Source: Strigops habroptila (lineage: Eukaryota; Chordata; Aves; Psittaciformes; Psittacidae). Taken from it: 64,000 bases of DNA. The notes below the pieces were generated by a model. The model ran no database searches, was not told where the DNA came from, and worked only from the letters and a program-made list of their open reading frames with translations. The position numbers were made by a program, and so were the translations under genes. Where the stretch lies: the NCBI RefSeq assembly GCF_004027225.2, contig NC_044284.2, positions 42,084,420 through 42,148,419 on the forward strand, in the 5' to 3' direction. The stretch's first letter is position 1. Each line of letters starts with the position of its first letter. This document shows, in pieces, positions 43,801 through 53,923 of this stretch.

Positions 43801-45123
43801 TCATGTCATCTTGTAAAAAGGTTTTGATAAATGAAGTACAACACGAGAACCTGAAAAGCTGTGGTTTTATACTGGTTAATGTTTAAACAGTCTACATTGT
43901 AGAAGACTAAGATTGAAGAAAGTTCACCTGCTACTTAATCTGTCTTAAAGAAGGAACTCACTGTAAAAGTCACATACAGCTCATTTGCCAAACTACATTT
44001 CTTATCTTGGCAAAAATATTGAACAACACATAACCTCACAGCAGTGATGCCCATATCATGTCACAAGGTTTACTCGTTAGCTTAACTGAAGCAGCAGCAC
44101 AGCCTTTTTTTGTTGTGCTTGACAGGTTCATTTAATTAAACAATACAGTGTCACTCTTTAAGGGTTTAAATGACTATTTATTTATTGCCTTCTTATACAG
44201 AACCTGGGCTAATGGTTTCTGCAAATGCTGTAGCTAAAAATGCTCTACATATTCATCTATGGTTAAAATTCCTTTTCTTCTTTTACATGACTGTTTACAG
44301 AATTATTATTAATACAAGTTTCCCTACTTTCGACATCCTAAAGAGTGCAGACAGACTAAGCAATTTGTATCAGTTGTCTTTACTTCATTTAGAGGTATAG
44401 AACTTCAGGAAACTTTGCTTCCACACAGCCTATATCACACACAGAAATACAGAAATATATCTGCTGTTAAGTTTCTCCATGGGATTGCCACTGGATAGTG
44501 AAATGCAACTAGAATTAGCAGACAACCCTGTTTGCCAACCTGTCATCAAGCTGATTTACTGTGGTAATTGTTTCTGTATATTACAGATAATGTTTCTGAC
44601 ATAACCACTGCAGGAACTCCCCGGAATTAAACTTCAGCTTCATCTTCAACTCATTAGAACTGAGGCAACTGACACCCCCCATAATTTGAAAAGGAAATCT
44701 CCTTTTCACCCAAGATCTTACCCCATCAAAGAAACTAAACTCTAGTTAAGAGAAAAAACAATGCCCCTTAAAGTTTAAATTTATTCCCAGGCAGATTATT
44801 TCACACAATTAAATTAGTAATTAAATACTGAATTTTAAATAGGATAGTGAATGGGGGATGGAGAATTATAACTTGTCTCCTGTACTCTTCCTAACAGCAC
44901 ATTCATTTAGAGACTTCTGGTCTTGTAAATATAGAAAACTAAATACACTGAAGTAAGGACTAAGAGTGGACACTTTATATTATAATTCTCCTAGCCAGGG
45001 CTTAAAAAAAAGAAAGAAATCGTCTAGGCACTTGAGAAACCAACTCGTGTGATTTATCATGTCTGGGTAAGAGAAGGACTATTGTTTTTCATGGTCTTAC
45101 CTGCGCATTGGCTTTCCGTCCAT
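22850..45123 (-). CDS. KLHL20: Kelch-like protein 20, CUL3 substrate adaptor
   Basis: BTB-Kelch adaptor that recruits substrates (DAPK1, PML and others in mammals) to CUL3-RBX1 ubiquitin ligase; it also acts in Golgi trafficking. Coding exons in transcript order: 45101-45123, 36379-36952, 31907-32065, 30663-30757, 29929-30044, 29367-29550, 28051-28194, 27734-27867, 26955-27163, 24956-25062, 22850-22934. They sum to 1,830 bp, i.e. 609 codons plus stop, the human length. The first coding exon gives only MDGKPMRR. The 574-bp exon carries the BTB and start of BACK (about residues 68-220, with [20 protein letters not shown]). Six Kelch blades follow from about residue 319 (GGWCSGD, GGHDGSS, GGQDGVS, GGSDGTS, GGRDDTT, GGFDGTT). 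The protein ends MTHCESHIW. Introns 1 (8.1 kb) and 2 (4.3 kb) are the largest. The gene converges on CENPL. Confidence 0.97.
25961..26239 (+). mobile_element. CR1 LINE 3' end (5'-truncated)
   Basis: About 280 bp with the standard CR1 3' sequence: TTCTTTACTGTGAGGGTGGT, GCACTGGAACAGGCTGCCCA, then GTCCCTGCCCATAG, GGTTGGAACTAGATGAT and the ATTCTATGATTCTAT end. It lies in a KLHL20 intron, antisense to the gene. Confidence 0.93.
35731..35776. repeat. C-rich then A-rich homopolymer tracts
   Basis: CCCCTCCCCCACCCCCCC is followed by A8 and, shortly after, A19 in KLHL20 intron 2. It is a simple repeat prone to length change and sequencing error. Confidence 0.7.
41396..41596 (+). mobile_element. CR1 LINE 3' end, diverged fragment
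   Basis: About 200 bp with GAGGGTGGTGAGGTACTG, AACAGGCTGCCCAGAAA, GTGTTCAAGGCCACACTGGA and ACCATTCTATGCTTCTATGA. It is older or more diverged than the copy at 26 kb. It lies in KLHL20 intron 1, antisense to the gene. Confidence 0.88.
41780..42262. other. Unassigned moderately GC-rich block beside the solo LTR
   Basis: This block is rich in CTGAC/CCTGACT-type motifs (GACTGACCCTGG, CACTGACACTGACCTG). It differs in composition from the AT-rich intron around it and looks repeat-derived, possibly an old LTR remnant, but I cannot name a family or find ends. Confidence 0.3.
42268..42872 (-). mobile_element. Solo LTR of a bird endogenous retrovirus (ERVL-like, family tentative)
   Basis: 605-bp element that, read on the minus strand, begins TGTCCTGGTTTCAGCTGGGA and ends in …GGTTTAAACCGTGACA, with a TATATAAT-type box inside. 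It is flanked by a 5-bp direct repeat GCAAG (42,263-42,267 and 42,873-42,877). No internal region or second LTR is present, so it is a fossil left by LTR-LTR recombination. I know this LTR type from many bird genomes. The class assignment rests on the 5-bp target duplication and on memory. It sits in KLHL20 intron 1 in the same orientation as the gene. Confidence 0.85.
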
Positions 45124-45161
45124 GCACCGTGAAGAGAAACCTTCACCCTATGCTTCAAGAC
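45101..45161 (-). other. KLHL20: KLHL20 exon 2 (5' UTR plus first eight codons)
   Basis: The acceptor CAG at 45,162-45,164 (minus strand, TTTTGGGATCAG) and donor GTAAGA after 45,101 bound a 61-bp exon. The ATG is at 45,121-45,123. Peptide MDGKPMRR differs from human MEGKPMRR at one residue (memory). Confidence 0.85.
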
Positions 45162-46839
45162 CTGATCCCAAAAGAAAAAAAGAACAAAAAAGGGTCATAT
45201 TCTGAAGGAAGAGAACCTTCTTTCCTCTCTTCATTCTGGCTCTAGGACAACAGAACTGACCACATCCATGGACTAATATGCCTTCAAGCTCTTAACCAGC
45301 TATAAAATCCACAGCCTAGATTAATGATGTCTTGGATTGCAGAGAATAAAACAGGAGAAAATATCAACATTAAATTTCACTACAGCTGCATAATGATTCT
45401 TTAGGCAAATGGAATACACACATCATAAAGTCAATAAACTGTCTGCCTCCCTGAATCCTTAAAATTGTTCTACCAAAGGAAAAAGTATCTCATGTAACAG
45501 GGTGTTCACTCTCAGAGCCAGGAGGTATCTCTCCTTCATACATTTACCAGATTTAAGGCAGGCTGGCACCTAATAAACAGCACTGCGCTGCTCAACAGCT
45601 ACACTGCAGAAACTATCTGATGCAAGATAAAACTTGTGTCTGGAAACTGAAGATAACTATGTGCCCCAGAGGTAAAAGGGATGCTAATAATGGTACTACA
45701 TCTGCAAAGATTAATGATGCTGCCTAATGCTCACCACACATCCACTCCAAATATCCATTTTCTGAGGAAAATAACAGTTTGCAACTGCACAGGTCTTCCA
45801 TGTTCAACCACTAACTTTTAATTCTAATGCAGATCAACCCTTTTTTCAAAGGTATTAATCATCTAAATTTTATTTTTAATGTTGATGCAATTAAATACAA
45901 ATTCAATTCAATCATTATTTAAAGCAATAAGGCTAACTTCCATCATATAGTAAAAAAACAGAAGGGTGTTCTGCTTCCATACTGACTTCCTCACATCCAT
46001 AACTGATGTGAGAAATCAGAAACTAGTGAAACTATAGGAAAAGCAATGACAGAATGAGACTGAATAACTCTGACAATAAAGAGAAGTAGGATTTAAATTA
46101 GGAAAACTTAAATTCTGGAAGAATAAAGTAATTTTTGGAAGACTGAAATTGTCTCATTGAAAGCCCTGCATCCAACAGCAACAAAATACTTTCTGGCACA
46201 ATTCAAATTTAACTACAAAATAAATATTTGGCTACATGAAGAAGCAAGTTATTTTATATGCAACATTCTGTAGGTACATTATCACAGAAACACAAACACA
46301 GCAGTTTGCCAGTTAATGAAAAATAAGCTCAGATTTGCTGTCTTCCACAGTTGCAAATTACTCAGGTTCATCGCTTCCTGCAAATAAAGCAAGCCGATTC
46401 CTCCTGGTTAGGGCACTGCATACCCATTTAAATCCGAACTATGACTGCCTGGCCTCTCCCCGACTAGACTCTGCTACCCCTCCTCTCGCCAGCATCGAGG
46501 GGCTTCCTGGAAAAGCGAGCTTCACTGCACGCACCCACACGGACCACCACCTGCCCCACTGCAAAGCAGCATCTTCACAACTGCCCGTGTGCTGGAACAC
46601 ATGCAAAGGCCGTTCACAGCATTCTGCACATGCCACGAAATGTGGACGATACCATTCTTAGACCCCTGATTGCATCAGATTTAAAACCCCTTAAAACCGC
46701 ATTAAAAGTCATGAGGACAAAAAACACATTTTGGACTAGGGTCCTCGATTTAGTGCTCTCCACGGGGCAGCAACTGGACGAAACGACAACCTTCCCAGCA
46801 ATGCGTAGGCATGGCTTTCTATCACCCACAGGCGCAAGT

Positions 46840-47575
46840 AGGTTTCCCGGGACGTACGGCTGCTCCTCCCGGACGAGCACGGCTCCCTCCTGCCCCTTCC
46901 CCCGGAGACCTAACGCCAACCCGCGGCGCGCAGGGCACACCGCCAACCGACAGCAAGCGGCGGGCAGGGGCGTGGACCCCGACCCGCAGGAGAAGCCGAC
47001 GCGAGCCGAGAAGCCGGGCGCGCTACACCTGGCCCGCCGCTTCCCCACCGGCCCGGGAGCGAATGGCCCAGGCCGCGCTGCAGCGGCGGCCTGCCGAGGC
47101 AGCGCGACACGCACCGCTGCCAGCCATGCCCCGCCACCCCAACGGCACCGGGAGAGGGCAGCGCACCCGGCCCCGCACCGCGGCGCCAAAGGGGCCCTCA
47201 GCACGCGCGCTGCAACGAGAAGCGGTCCCCAGCCCAACGCCGCCGCACGGTCCGCGCCGCGCTCACTCACGCCGGGCGCCGGGTCCGCCGCCGAGCCGCG
47301 GTCCCCCAACAGCCGCGCCGAACGCAGCGCACCCTGCGGGCCCCTCCCCACCGGCAGGAAATGATCCGACCCCGCGCGACGGCCCCGCCAACCGCGGCTG
47401 CCGCGCGCCGGGCCGCGCCCGCCCCTTCCGTCCCTCCCGCGGCAGCGGCCCCGGAACGGCGGGGCCTAGCGCAGCCCGCCGCTGGCTACGACCTCTCCCA
47501 GAGCTGGCCGTGTGTCGGCACGGCCCGTGCCAGCCGGTATATCCGTGACGGCCGGGTGCATCTGCCGCCGTCATG
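46840..47575 (-). promoter_or_regulatory. KLHL20: CpG island and promoter of KLHL20, with noncoding exon 1
   Basis: This roughly 740-bp stretch is extremely GC- and CpG-rich, about 2 kb upstream of the first coding exon (45101-45161 including 5' UTR; its acceptor is at 45,162). On the minus strand a strong splice donor GTGAGT follows position 47,271, so the noncoding first exon probably ends there and the start site lies about 47.3-47.5 kb. Long open frames on both strands here are by-products of GC content. Confidence 0.7.
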
Positions 47576-47756
47576 AGGCATGGACTCTGCGGAGGGCCCA
47601 GGTGGCTACCCATGTCCCACCGGCTAATCAGTGCCCCAGAGATATACCCATACCCTGGAGGTTCTAAATAGGAGCACATGTACGAGTGAGGCGGCAGCGG
47701 ACGACGCATGCCAGGCTTCCATTGGCCATTTCCCTCCAGGAATAGTTACGGACTAA

Positions 47757-47838
47757 GCGACCTCCAAGGGTGGTGCGACGGCGAGCATCACATCAGGAAA
47801 AGAGCAGGTGTTAGAACAGGAGGATGGCAGCTCCAACT
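47757..47838 (+). repeat. Diverged fragment of the 5-kb array unit at the left edge
   Basis: It aligns at roughly 80% by eye with 50,437-50,515 inside unit 1 (GACCTCCAAGG…CATCACA, GCAGGTGTTAG and GGATGGCA…CTCCA in the same order). The next recognisable homology jumps from there to the sequence just before the unit's CpG block (about 52,890). About 2.4 kb of unit sequence, including the CR1 piece and the degenerate gene copy, is therefore absent here. Confidence 0.65.
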
Positions 47839-47939
47839 GTAATATATTCATGCACGCACCAGTGACTTCGCTTCGCCACTTACTACTCCCTCACCCGCCA
47901 CAACCCCCCCACGGCCACGGCCAGCCAGAGCGCCCTCAC

Positions 47940-48260
47940 TGCGTGCCTTGCTGGGGAAGGGCCGTTCCCCCACGTGCCTGCCGGTGGCAGAGGCCGTGAA
48001 AGCCGGTTCCAGACCGTTTGGGCGCTCCCTCTGGTGCACGCTCCCTCACAGCACGGCCTCCCCCGGCCGTGCTCGCTGCCCTTTTGCCGCCATGTTGAAC
48101 AGTTCAAGCCTCGCGTAAGGTTAAACTCATGGGCAGCTGTGCGGGAAGTCCCCGTGAGGAGGGACAGGGACACGCGAGAAGGAAGCGAGCCGGCACCAAC
48201 TCATCTCGCAGCTGAAGCTGGAGCGCAGCAGCCCACCAGTGCCATCTACCGGGGCCTTCC
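47940..48260 (+). promoter_or_regulatory. Promoter-like CpG block of array unit 1
   Basis: CpG-dense stretch with CACGTG, a perfect YY1 core CCGCCATGTTG (48,087-48,097) and, 17 bp later, a good splice donor CGC|GTAAGG. This looks like a short noncoding first exon feeding gene copy A. It lies about 0.5 kb from the KLHL20 CpG island and points the other way. Confidence 0.5.
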
Positions 48261-48899
48261 AGGAGCCTCATGTGGGCACAAGAGGGTCGTGCTGGTGACT
48301 AAGGAGGCCGACAGCACGAAAGCCTTTGCATTTCTTAATGCTGAAAACACTTTAAAATCCACGGAATGGCTGAGCTTAGAAGGCAGCTGCTCTGGACGCC
48401 AGTTCGTCCAACGCTCTGTTCAGGCACGGTTCAGGCTATGGTCAAAGTGCATGGATTTTGGGCCTTCCTCTTAACATGGGCTGCCGCTTGGTCCCCAAGA
48501 GGATTTCGAGCTGAACCGTGTCACGGCTGCCCCGCTGCTGAACGCAGCCTGCATGGAGTCTGAGCACAGCTCCTTCTCGCAGAGAAGCGGAGAGCACAGC
48601 CCAAATGACCTGGGGCAGAGTCCCGCTCCACTGCTGGGCTCAGTGTCTGCTGGCAGGCACAGCGGTGAGAGCAGCAGGCTTCAAAATCCACCTGCGGGGG
48701 TCCTCCCCAGCTCCGCTTCAGCCGTCACCGCCTGCAGGGCGCGCAGGGAAGGGTTTTGTGACATCACAGAGCCTTGTCTGACATCAGCAGCCCTTCCAAG
48801 TGCAGACACACGGGGTGACCACTCAGTCCTGCTGGTCGCTGCCTGACAGACAGAAGCCAGCTCGTGCACTGTGATTTTCCTCCCTTGGGAGAAACCAAG

Positions 48900-50219
48900 A
48901 TGAGGCTCCACATGGTTCTCTCCCTGACCATGGCACTCTGCATGGCGGTTCTGTTCCCCGGTGGCCTTGGCCTTTGCAACCACCACCACTGCATCATAGC
49001 CGGGAGGGAAGACTTTCCTGAAAACTGGTGCGGCTGCCTCTTGTCACTGAGAGCACGACTGCCGAATGGAGCAGCAGCATTGGGTCTCCGCAGCCGCCAT
49101 GGCAGGGTGCGAGTCAGGACAGCCGTCATTCCTGAGGGCCAGAAGCAACCACCCGTCGTTGCAGAGGGCATGGCTGCTGAATGGAGCAGGAGCATTGGTC
49201 GTCGCAGCCCCCAGAGCCGGGTCCGGGTCAGGATGGCTGTCATTCCTGAAAGCCAAGAAGCAACCACCCATTGTTGCAGAGAGCATGGCTGCCGAATGGA
49301 GCAGCAGCACTGGTCTTCGTAGCCCCCAGAGCTGGGTCCGGGTCAGGGCAGGCGTCACTCCTGAGGGCCTGAAGATCATGGCCTCTCACCTGCCCTTCCC
49401 TCTGGGCCAGCAGGGGCAGATGACCTGGCTGCTTTGCCACCCCTGGATAACCGTGTGGCTGCTCTCTATGGCTGGGACTGCCCTTGGCCTCTGGAGAAAT
49501 GTGAGGAGACACAAGGGACAGGTAAGCAGTCGAGATCAGTCACACAAAGGGGGCCAGGTTGTGGGGAGCAAAAAACCGCAACAGCCTTGGCCAGAAAGGC
49601 TTTGCAATGAACAAACAAAATCCATATTGGATAAGAAAGCTTCAGTAGGCCCCGAGAGGTCCTCTGCCTCTTCACCAAGGACATGCCAAAGCGCAGGGCC
49701 AAAACCCTCCAAGAGACCCCAGCACAACACAGGTCCCACGGAGGTTTTCTATGTGCTACCTTGGGCAGTCCTGCAAGGCTGGACTTCTTCCAGAGGAAGC
49801 CAAGCCCAGCAGGGCACTTTTTAGCTCCACCGGGCCTCACGTGCTTCTTTGTGCCCCAGCCCTGTCATTTCCAGGGAAGGAGACAGACGGCCTCGTCTTT
49901 CATGGCAACAGGCTACTGGAAAAAGAGAAGCTTGAGATATTACAGATTGCTCTGCCGGCTGAAGACCGCCAATGGAGTGATGCTCAGGTGCCTGCGGCGT
50001 GTCTCCGACCAACGCCAGAAAGTGATTGAGTACAAGCACTTGAAGGAGAAGGCACGAGTAAACGATAAGAAGCGGAGCGCCTGCCCTAGCTCCCCATGCA
50101 ACTCCAGCCAGCATGTGTCCCAGCCGATTGACAACATTAAAGGCAGTGGTACAAGGGAGTGCTGTTGTCTGTGTGGGGTGGGACGTGAGGCAGGGGAGAA
50201 CTGGCATCCGTGGCTGTGA
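48900..50219 (+). pseudogene. Array gene copy A1: frame-disrupted copy of the repeat-bearing membrane-protein gene
   Basis: Same layout as the copies at 53,924 and 58,948: start ATG 48,900, exon end 49,521 with donor GTAAGC, second coding exon from about 49,873, and ATTAAA at 50,136-50,141. Relative to those copies it has a missing C near 49,025, an extra G near 49,081, an extra C near 49,253 and a missing C near 50,120. The frame therefore shifts in the extracellular part, and the tail runs on to a stop at 50,219. Two more single-base indels (near 49,602 and 50,262) lie outside the exons. Substitutions against copy 2 are very few, so real decay and base-calling error are both possible. Confidence 0.6.
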
Positions 50220-50518
50220 GGTGCCCCATGGGTGTCCAATCCCAGGAAGGGAGGCCCACGTCTGGCAGGATGCCCTTGTCCCTGTGATGTTCCAGGTTGG
50301 TGCCTATGTCCCACTGAGGTACCTGGTACATGCCCACATCCCGTGAGGTGTGTGGTTCTTCCTTCCCATGTCCCATAACGGGGCAGTGGCCAGTGCCTGC
50401 CCATGACCCATTCGGTTCCTTGGGTTTTAGGACCTCCAAGGCTGGTGTGAGGGCATCACACCAGGAAGAGGGGCAGGTGTTAGGAAGAGGGTGGATGGCA
50501 ACTCCAGCCGGAGCATCC

Positions 50519-50648
50519 AGTTGCCCAGAGAAGAAGTGGATGCCCCATCCCTGGAAGCGTTTAAGGCCAGGTTGGACAGGGCTTTGAGCAACCTACTCTA
50601 AAAGAAGGTGTCCCTGCCTGTGGCAAGGGGGTTGGCTCTAGATGATCC
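50519..50648 (+). mobile_element. CR1 fragment inside array unit 1
   Basis: TTGCCCAGAGAAGAAGTGGA, GCCCCATCCCTGGAAG, TTTAAGGCCAGGTTGGACAG and GTGTCCCTGCCTGTGGCAA are CR1 3'-end landmarks, ending near GGCTCTAGATGATCC. It was carried along in every unit. Confidence 0.85.
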
Positions 50649-51074
50649 ATGTTCCTGCAGGGTGGCCACAGCCAATGGGTGACCATGTCCTGGTTGGTTG
50701 CTCATGTCCACCTGGCACAAAAGCCAACAGGAATTTGGCACCTCTCTGGTGACAGACTTTGCGGAGGATCCCTTTCTCCACCCTCCCAAAGATGATGCCT
50801 GGGCCCACTGACATCCCAAAGGCGTCCCTTGGGTCAGGATGCCATCCAGGGGAACTCCTCGAGGTTGCGTGTGTGCGTGTGTGTTTCCTTTCTTGTTCTC
50901 TTTGTTAAAAATCAAAGCTTATCTCAGCTCACGTGGGGCTGGAGAGCAATGGAGCATTGAGCATCTAAGGTCTTAAGCTTTTAACCATGCAGAACAAAAA
51001 CAATGCTCTGGAAAAGCTGGGAATCATGAGAGAGAGCAAGGCTAAAGGCCCCTGCTCCAGGCTTCACGGGAGCA

Positions 51075-51898
51075 GGGCCTCTTCCTGACCATGACACTAT
51101 GCATGGTAGTTCTGTTCCCCAGTGGCCTTGGCCTTTGCAACCACCACCACTGCATCACAGCCGGGAGGGATGCCGGCTGTGTCTGAAGCAGCTGCCTCTT
51201 GTCACTGAGAGCATGGCTGCTGAATGGAGCAGCAGCATTGGTCTTCACAGCCCCCACAGCTGGGTCGGGCTCAGGACGGCCATCATTCCTGAGAGCCAAA
51301 AGCAACTGCCCATTGTTGCGGAGAGCATGGCTGCTGACTGGAGCAGCAGCATTGGTCTCTGCAACCCCCACAGCTGGCTGCGGGTCAGGATGGCCATCAT
51401 TCCTGAAGGCCTGAAGATCATGGCCTCTTACTTGTCCTGCCCTCTGGGCCATTAGGGGCAGATGGCCTGGCCGCTTTGCCAGCCCTGGGTAACCGTGTGG
51501 CTGCTCTCTATGGCTGGGACTGCGCTTGGCCTCTGGAGAAATGTAAAGAGATCCAAGGGACAGGTGAGCAGAAGAAGGGGCTGGGTTGTGGGGAGCAGAA
51601 AACTGCAACAGCCTTGGCCGAGAAGGCTTGCTATGAACAAACAAAATCCATATTGGGCAAGAAAGCTTCAGTAGGCCCCGAAGCTTTCTTCCTCTGCCTC
51701 TTCACCAAGGACGTGCCAATGTGCAGGGCCAAAACCCTCCAAAAGACCCCAGCACAACACGGGGAAGGAAGGTGCTGGGCTTTCTTGTCAGATTCCTGCC
51801 TGGTGGGGCGCACAACCATTTGTGTCTCGGTACCCAGCAGTAATGCAAGGGAGAAAGCAGCAGGCCTCTACAGGATGAAATTTAAGTTGGGTCAGTCA
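51075..51898 (+). pseudogene. Degenerate paralogue A' of the array gene, unit 1
   Basis: About 2.16 kb downstream of copy A, the same signal-peptide segment (LCMVVLFPSGLGLCNHHHC), repeat segments, membrane span (WVTVWLLSMAGTALGLW) and exon-end donor (GTGAGC after 51,563) recur. A TGA follows the signal region, and a TAG falls before the membrane span. Only two 38-residue repeats remain, against three in copy A. The intron stays similar up to about 51,870, and then homology stops. It reads as an inactive older duplicate inside the unit. Confidence 0.7.
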
Positions 51899-51899
51899 T

Positions 51900-52900
51900 G
51901 AAAGAGACGCAGTGAAATGCCTGCTGCAAAGCAAGGCTTTTTGGCGCATCCAGTTCCCTCTCTTGAGCAGAAGTGACTGTGGCTGCAGATGTGCATGATT
52001 TCCTAATCTGGTAGCTGGATGGCAGCCAGGGGAGAAAGCCAGCCTACTAAGGACCATTGGGGACCCCTGTGGATGCTGGCCTCAGCTTTAATCCCCTCCA
52101 GTGGTCAGATCTGAGGAGCATTTCATTATTCCTCCCCAGAGATGAACAACAGGTAGTACCCGTCCCAGGTGTAACAGAATCCATCTCTTTGAGAAAAGAG
52201 AGGCAGCGGTAGCTCACAAGGATGCAGCAAGACTGTGAGGCTCGGTTGCGGCGGGGTGCTGATCCTAGCTGTGGTCACAGAGGCCAGAGGCAAGTTCTTC
52301 ACCAGAGCAGAACTGCAGCACAGTCAGGAGAGGAGGGACCCACAAAGGCCTGGTGCACCTCTCTTCTGTAGCCATGAAGGAAAATGCAAATTTTGAGGAA
52401 AGGAACTGCATTCAGCCTGGGACACCCGTTACTCCTGTTAGCTTGAGGGAAGGCCACAGCAGTCTCTCGTGAAAGCACACCTGACTGCTGTGGTCTGTAA
52501 TCCTGTAGCAGCTCCCCAGACGCAGGACTCGTAATGCGTCCATTCCTCACCACCGTCTCTTGCACAGATACCTCTGGTTGGCACAAGAGACCCATATGCT
52601 CGCATGTGGCAGTGACAACTGCTGAGGGGAACCGCAAGATCCCCACAGTACCGGGCAGAGCGCATCAGCATTGGATGCAGCTCCCACAGACCTCCTGTGC
52701 ACCCCCAAAATTGGCCCTACCAATGGCCCTCACCTCTCATCTCAGAGTCCACCCTCAAAGCATGCTGCGGCAGTTCACCATCTCTGCGGCGATGATGACA
52801 AACTCCCTCGCACAAACCCCTGTCTGTCCACAGACCAGTGGCTGTGGAGATCTGAGCCTACAGTATGCCTGAAGACAGCCACGCATCCCCGTCCCACCAC
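51900..52900. other. Inter-gene spacer of unit 1
   Basis: About 1 kb of unique-looking sequence between degenerate copy A' and the next CpG block. An open frame begins at 52,671 and runs to 53,498 across the unit junction, but it has no recognisable domain and overlaps the CpG block and putative first exon. I treat it as incidental. No further repeat or gene was recognised. Confidence 0.5.
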
Positions 52901-52904
52901 TTTG

Positions 52905-53284
52905 CTGCTGCCTCAGCCGCCACAGCCCCCCACCACCACCACGGCCAGCCAGCGTGCCCTCACTGCGTACCCTGCTGGGGAAGGACCGTTCCCCCACGTG
53001 CCTGCCGGTGGCAGAGGCCGTGAAAGCCGGTTCCAGACCGTTTGGGCGCTCCCTCTGGTGCACGCTCCCTCACAGCACGGCCTCCCCCGGCCGTGCTCGC
53101 TGCCCTTTTGCCGCCATGTTGAACAGTTCAAGCCTCGCGTAAGGTTAAACTCATGGGCAGCTGTGCGGGAAGTCCCCGTGAGGAGGGACAGGGACACGCG
53201 AGAAGGAAGCGAGCCGGCACCAACTCATCTCGCAGCTGAAGCTGGAGCGCAGCAGCCCACCAGTGCCATCTACCGGGGCCTTCC
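52905..53284 (+). promoter_or_regulatory. Promoter-like CpG block of array unit 2
   Basis: Copy of the block at 47,940, with YY1 core CCGCCATGTTG at 53,111-53,121 and donor GTAAGG from 53,139. A plausible acceptor for the next exon is GCCTGACAG at 53,865-53,873, 50 bp before the predicted start codon. Confidence 0.5.
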
Positions 53285-53923
53285 AGGAGCCTCATGTGGG
53301 CACAAGAGGGTCGTGCTGGTGACTAAGGAGGCCGACAGCACGAAAGCCTTTGCATTTCTTAATGCTGAAAACACTTTAAAATCCACGGAATGGCTGAGCT
53401 TAGAAGGCAGCTGCTCTGGACGCCAGTTCGTCCAACGCTCTGTTCAGGCACGGTTCAGGCTATGGTCAAAGTGCATGGATTTTGGGCCTTCCTCTTAACA
53501 TGGGCTGCCGCTTGGTCCCCAAGAGGATTTCGAGCTGAACCGTGTCACGGCTGCCCCGCTGCTGAACGCAGCCTGCATGGAGTCTGAGCACAGCTCCTTC
53601 TCGCAGAGAAGCGGAGAGCACAGCCCAAATGACCTGGGGCAGAGTCCCGCTCCACTGCTGGGCTCAGTGTCTGCTGGCAGGCACAGCGGTGAGAGCAGCA
53701 GGCTTCAAAATCCACCTGCGGGGGTCCTCCCCAGCTCCGCTTCAGCCGTCACCGCCTGCAGGGCGCGCAGGGAAGGGTTTTGTGACATCACAGAGCCTTG
53801 TCTGACATCAGCAGCCCTTCCAAGTGCAGACACACGGGGTGACCACTCAGTCCTGCTGGTCGCTGCCTGACAGACAGAAGCCAGCTCGTGCACTGTGATT
53901 TTCCTCCCTTGGGAGAAACCAAG

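Noticed and set aside
46335-46661. 108-codon ORF upstream of KLHL20 exon 2
   Set aside because: No homology recognised, no splice context and no poly(A) signal; it lies in intron 1.
46614-47364. 245-codon ORFs on both strands at the KLHL20 CpG island
   Set aside because: Extreme GC content removes stop codons; the composition is Ala/Arg/Pro/Gly with no domain. The region is better explained as promoter plus noncoding exon 1.
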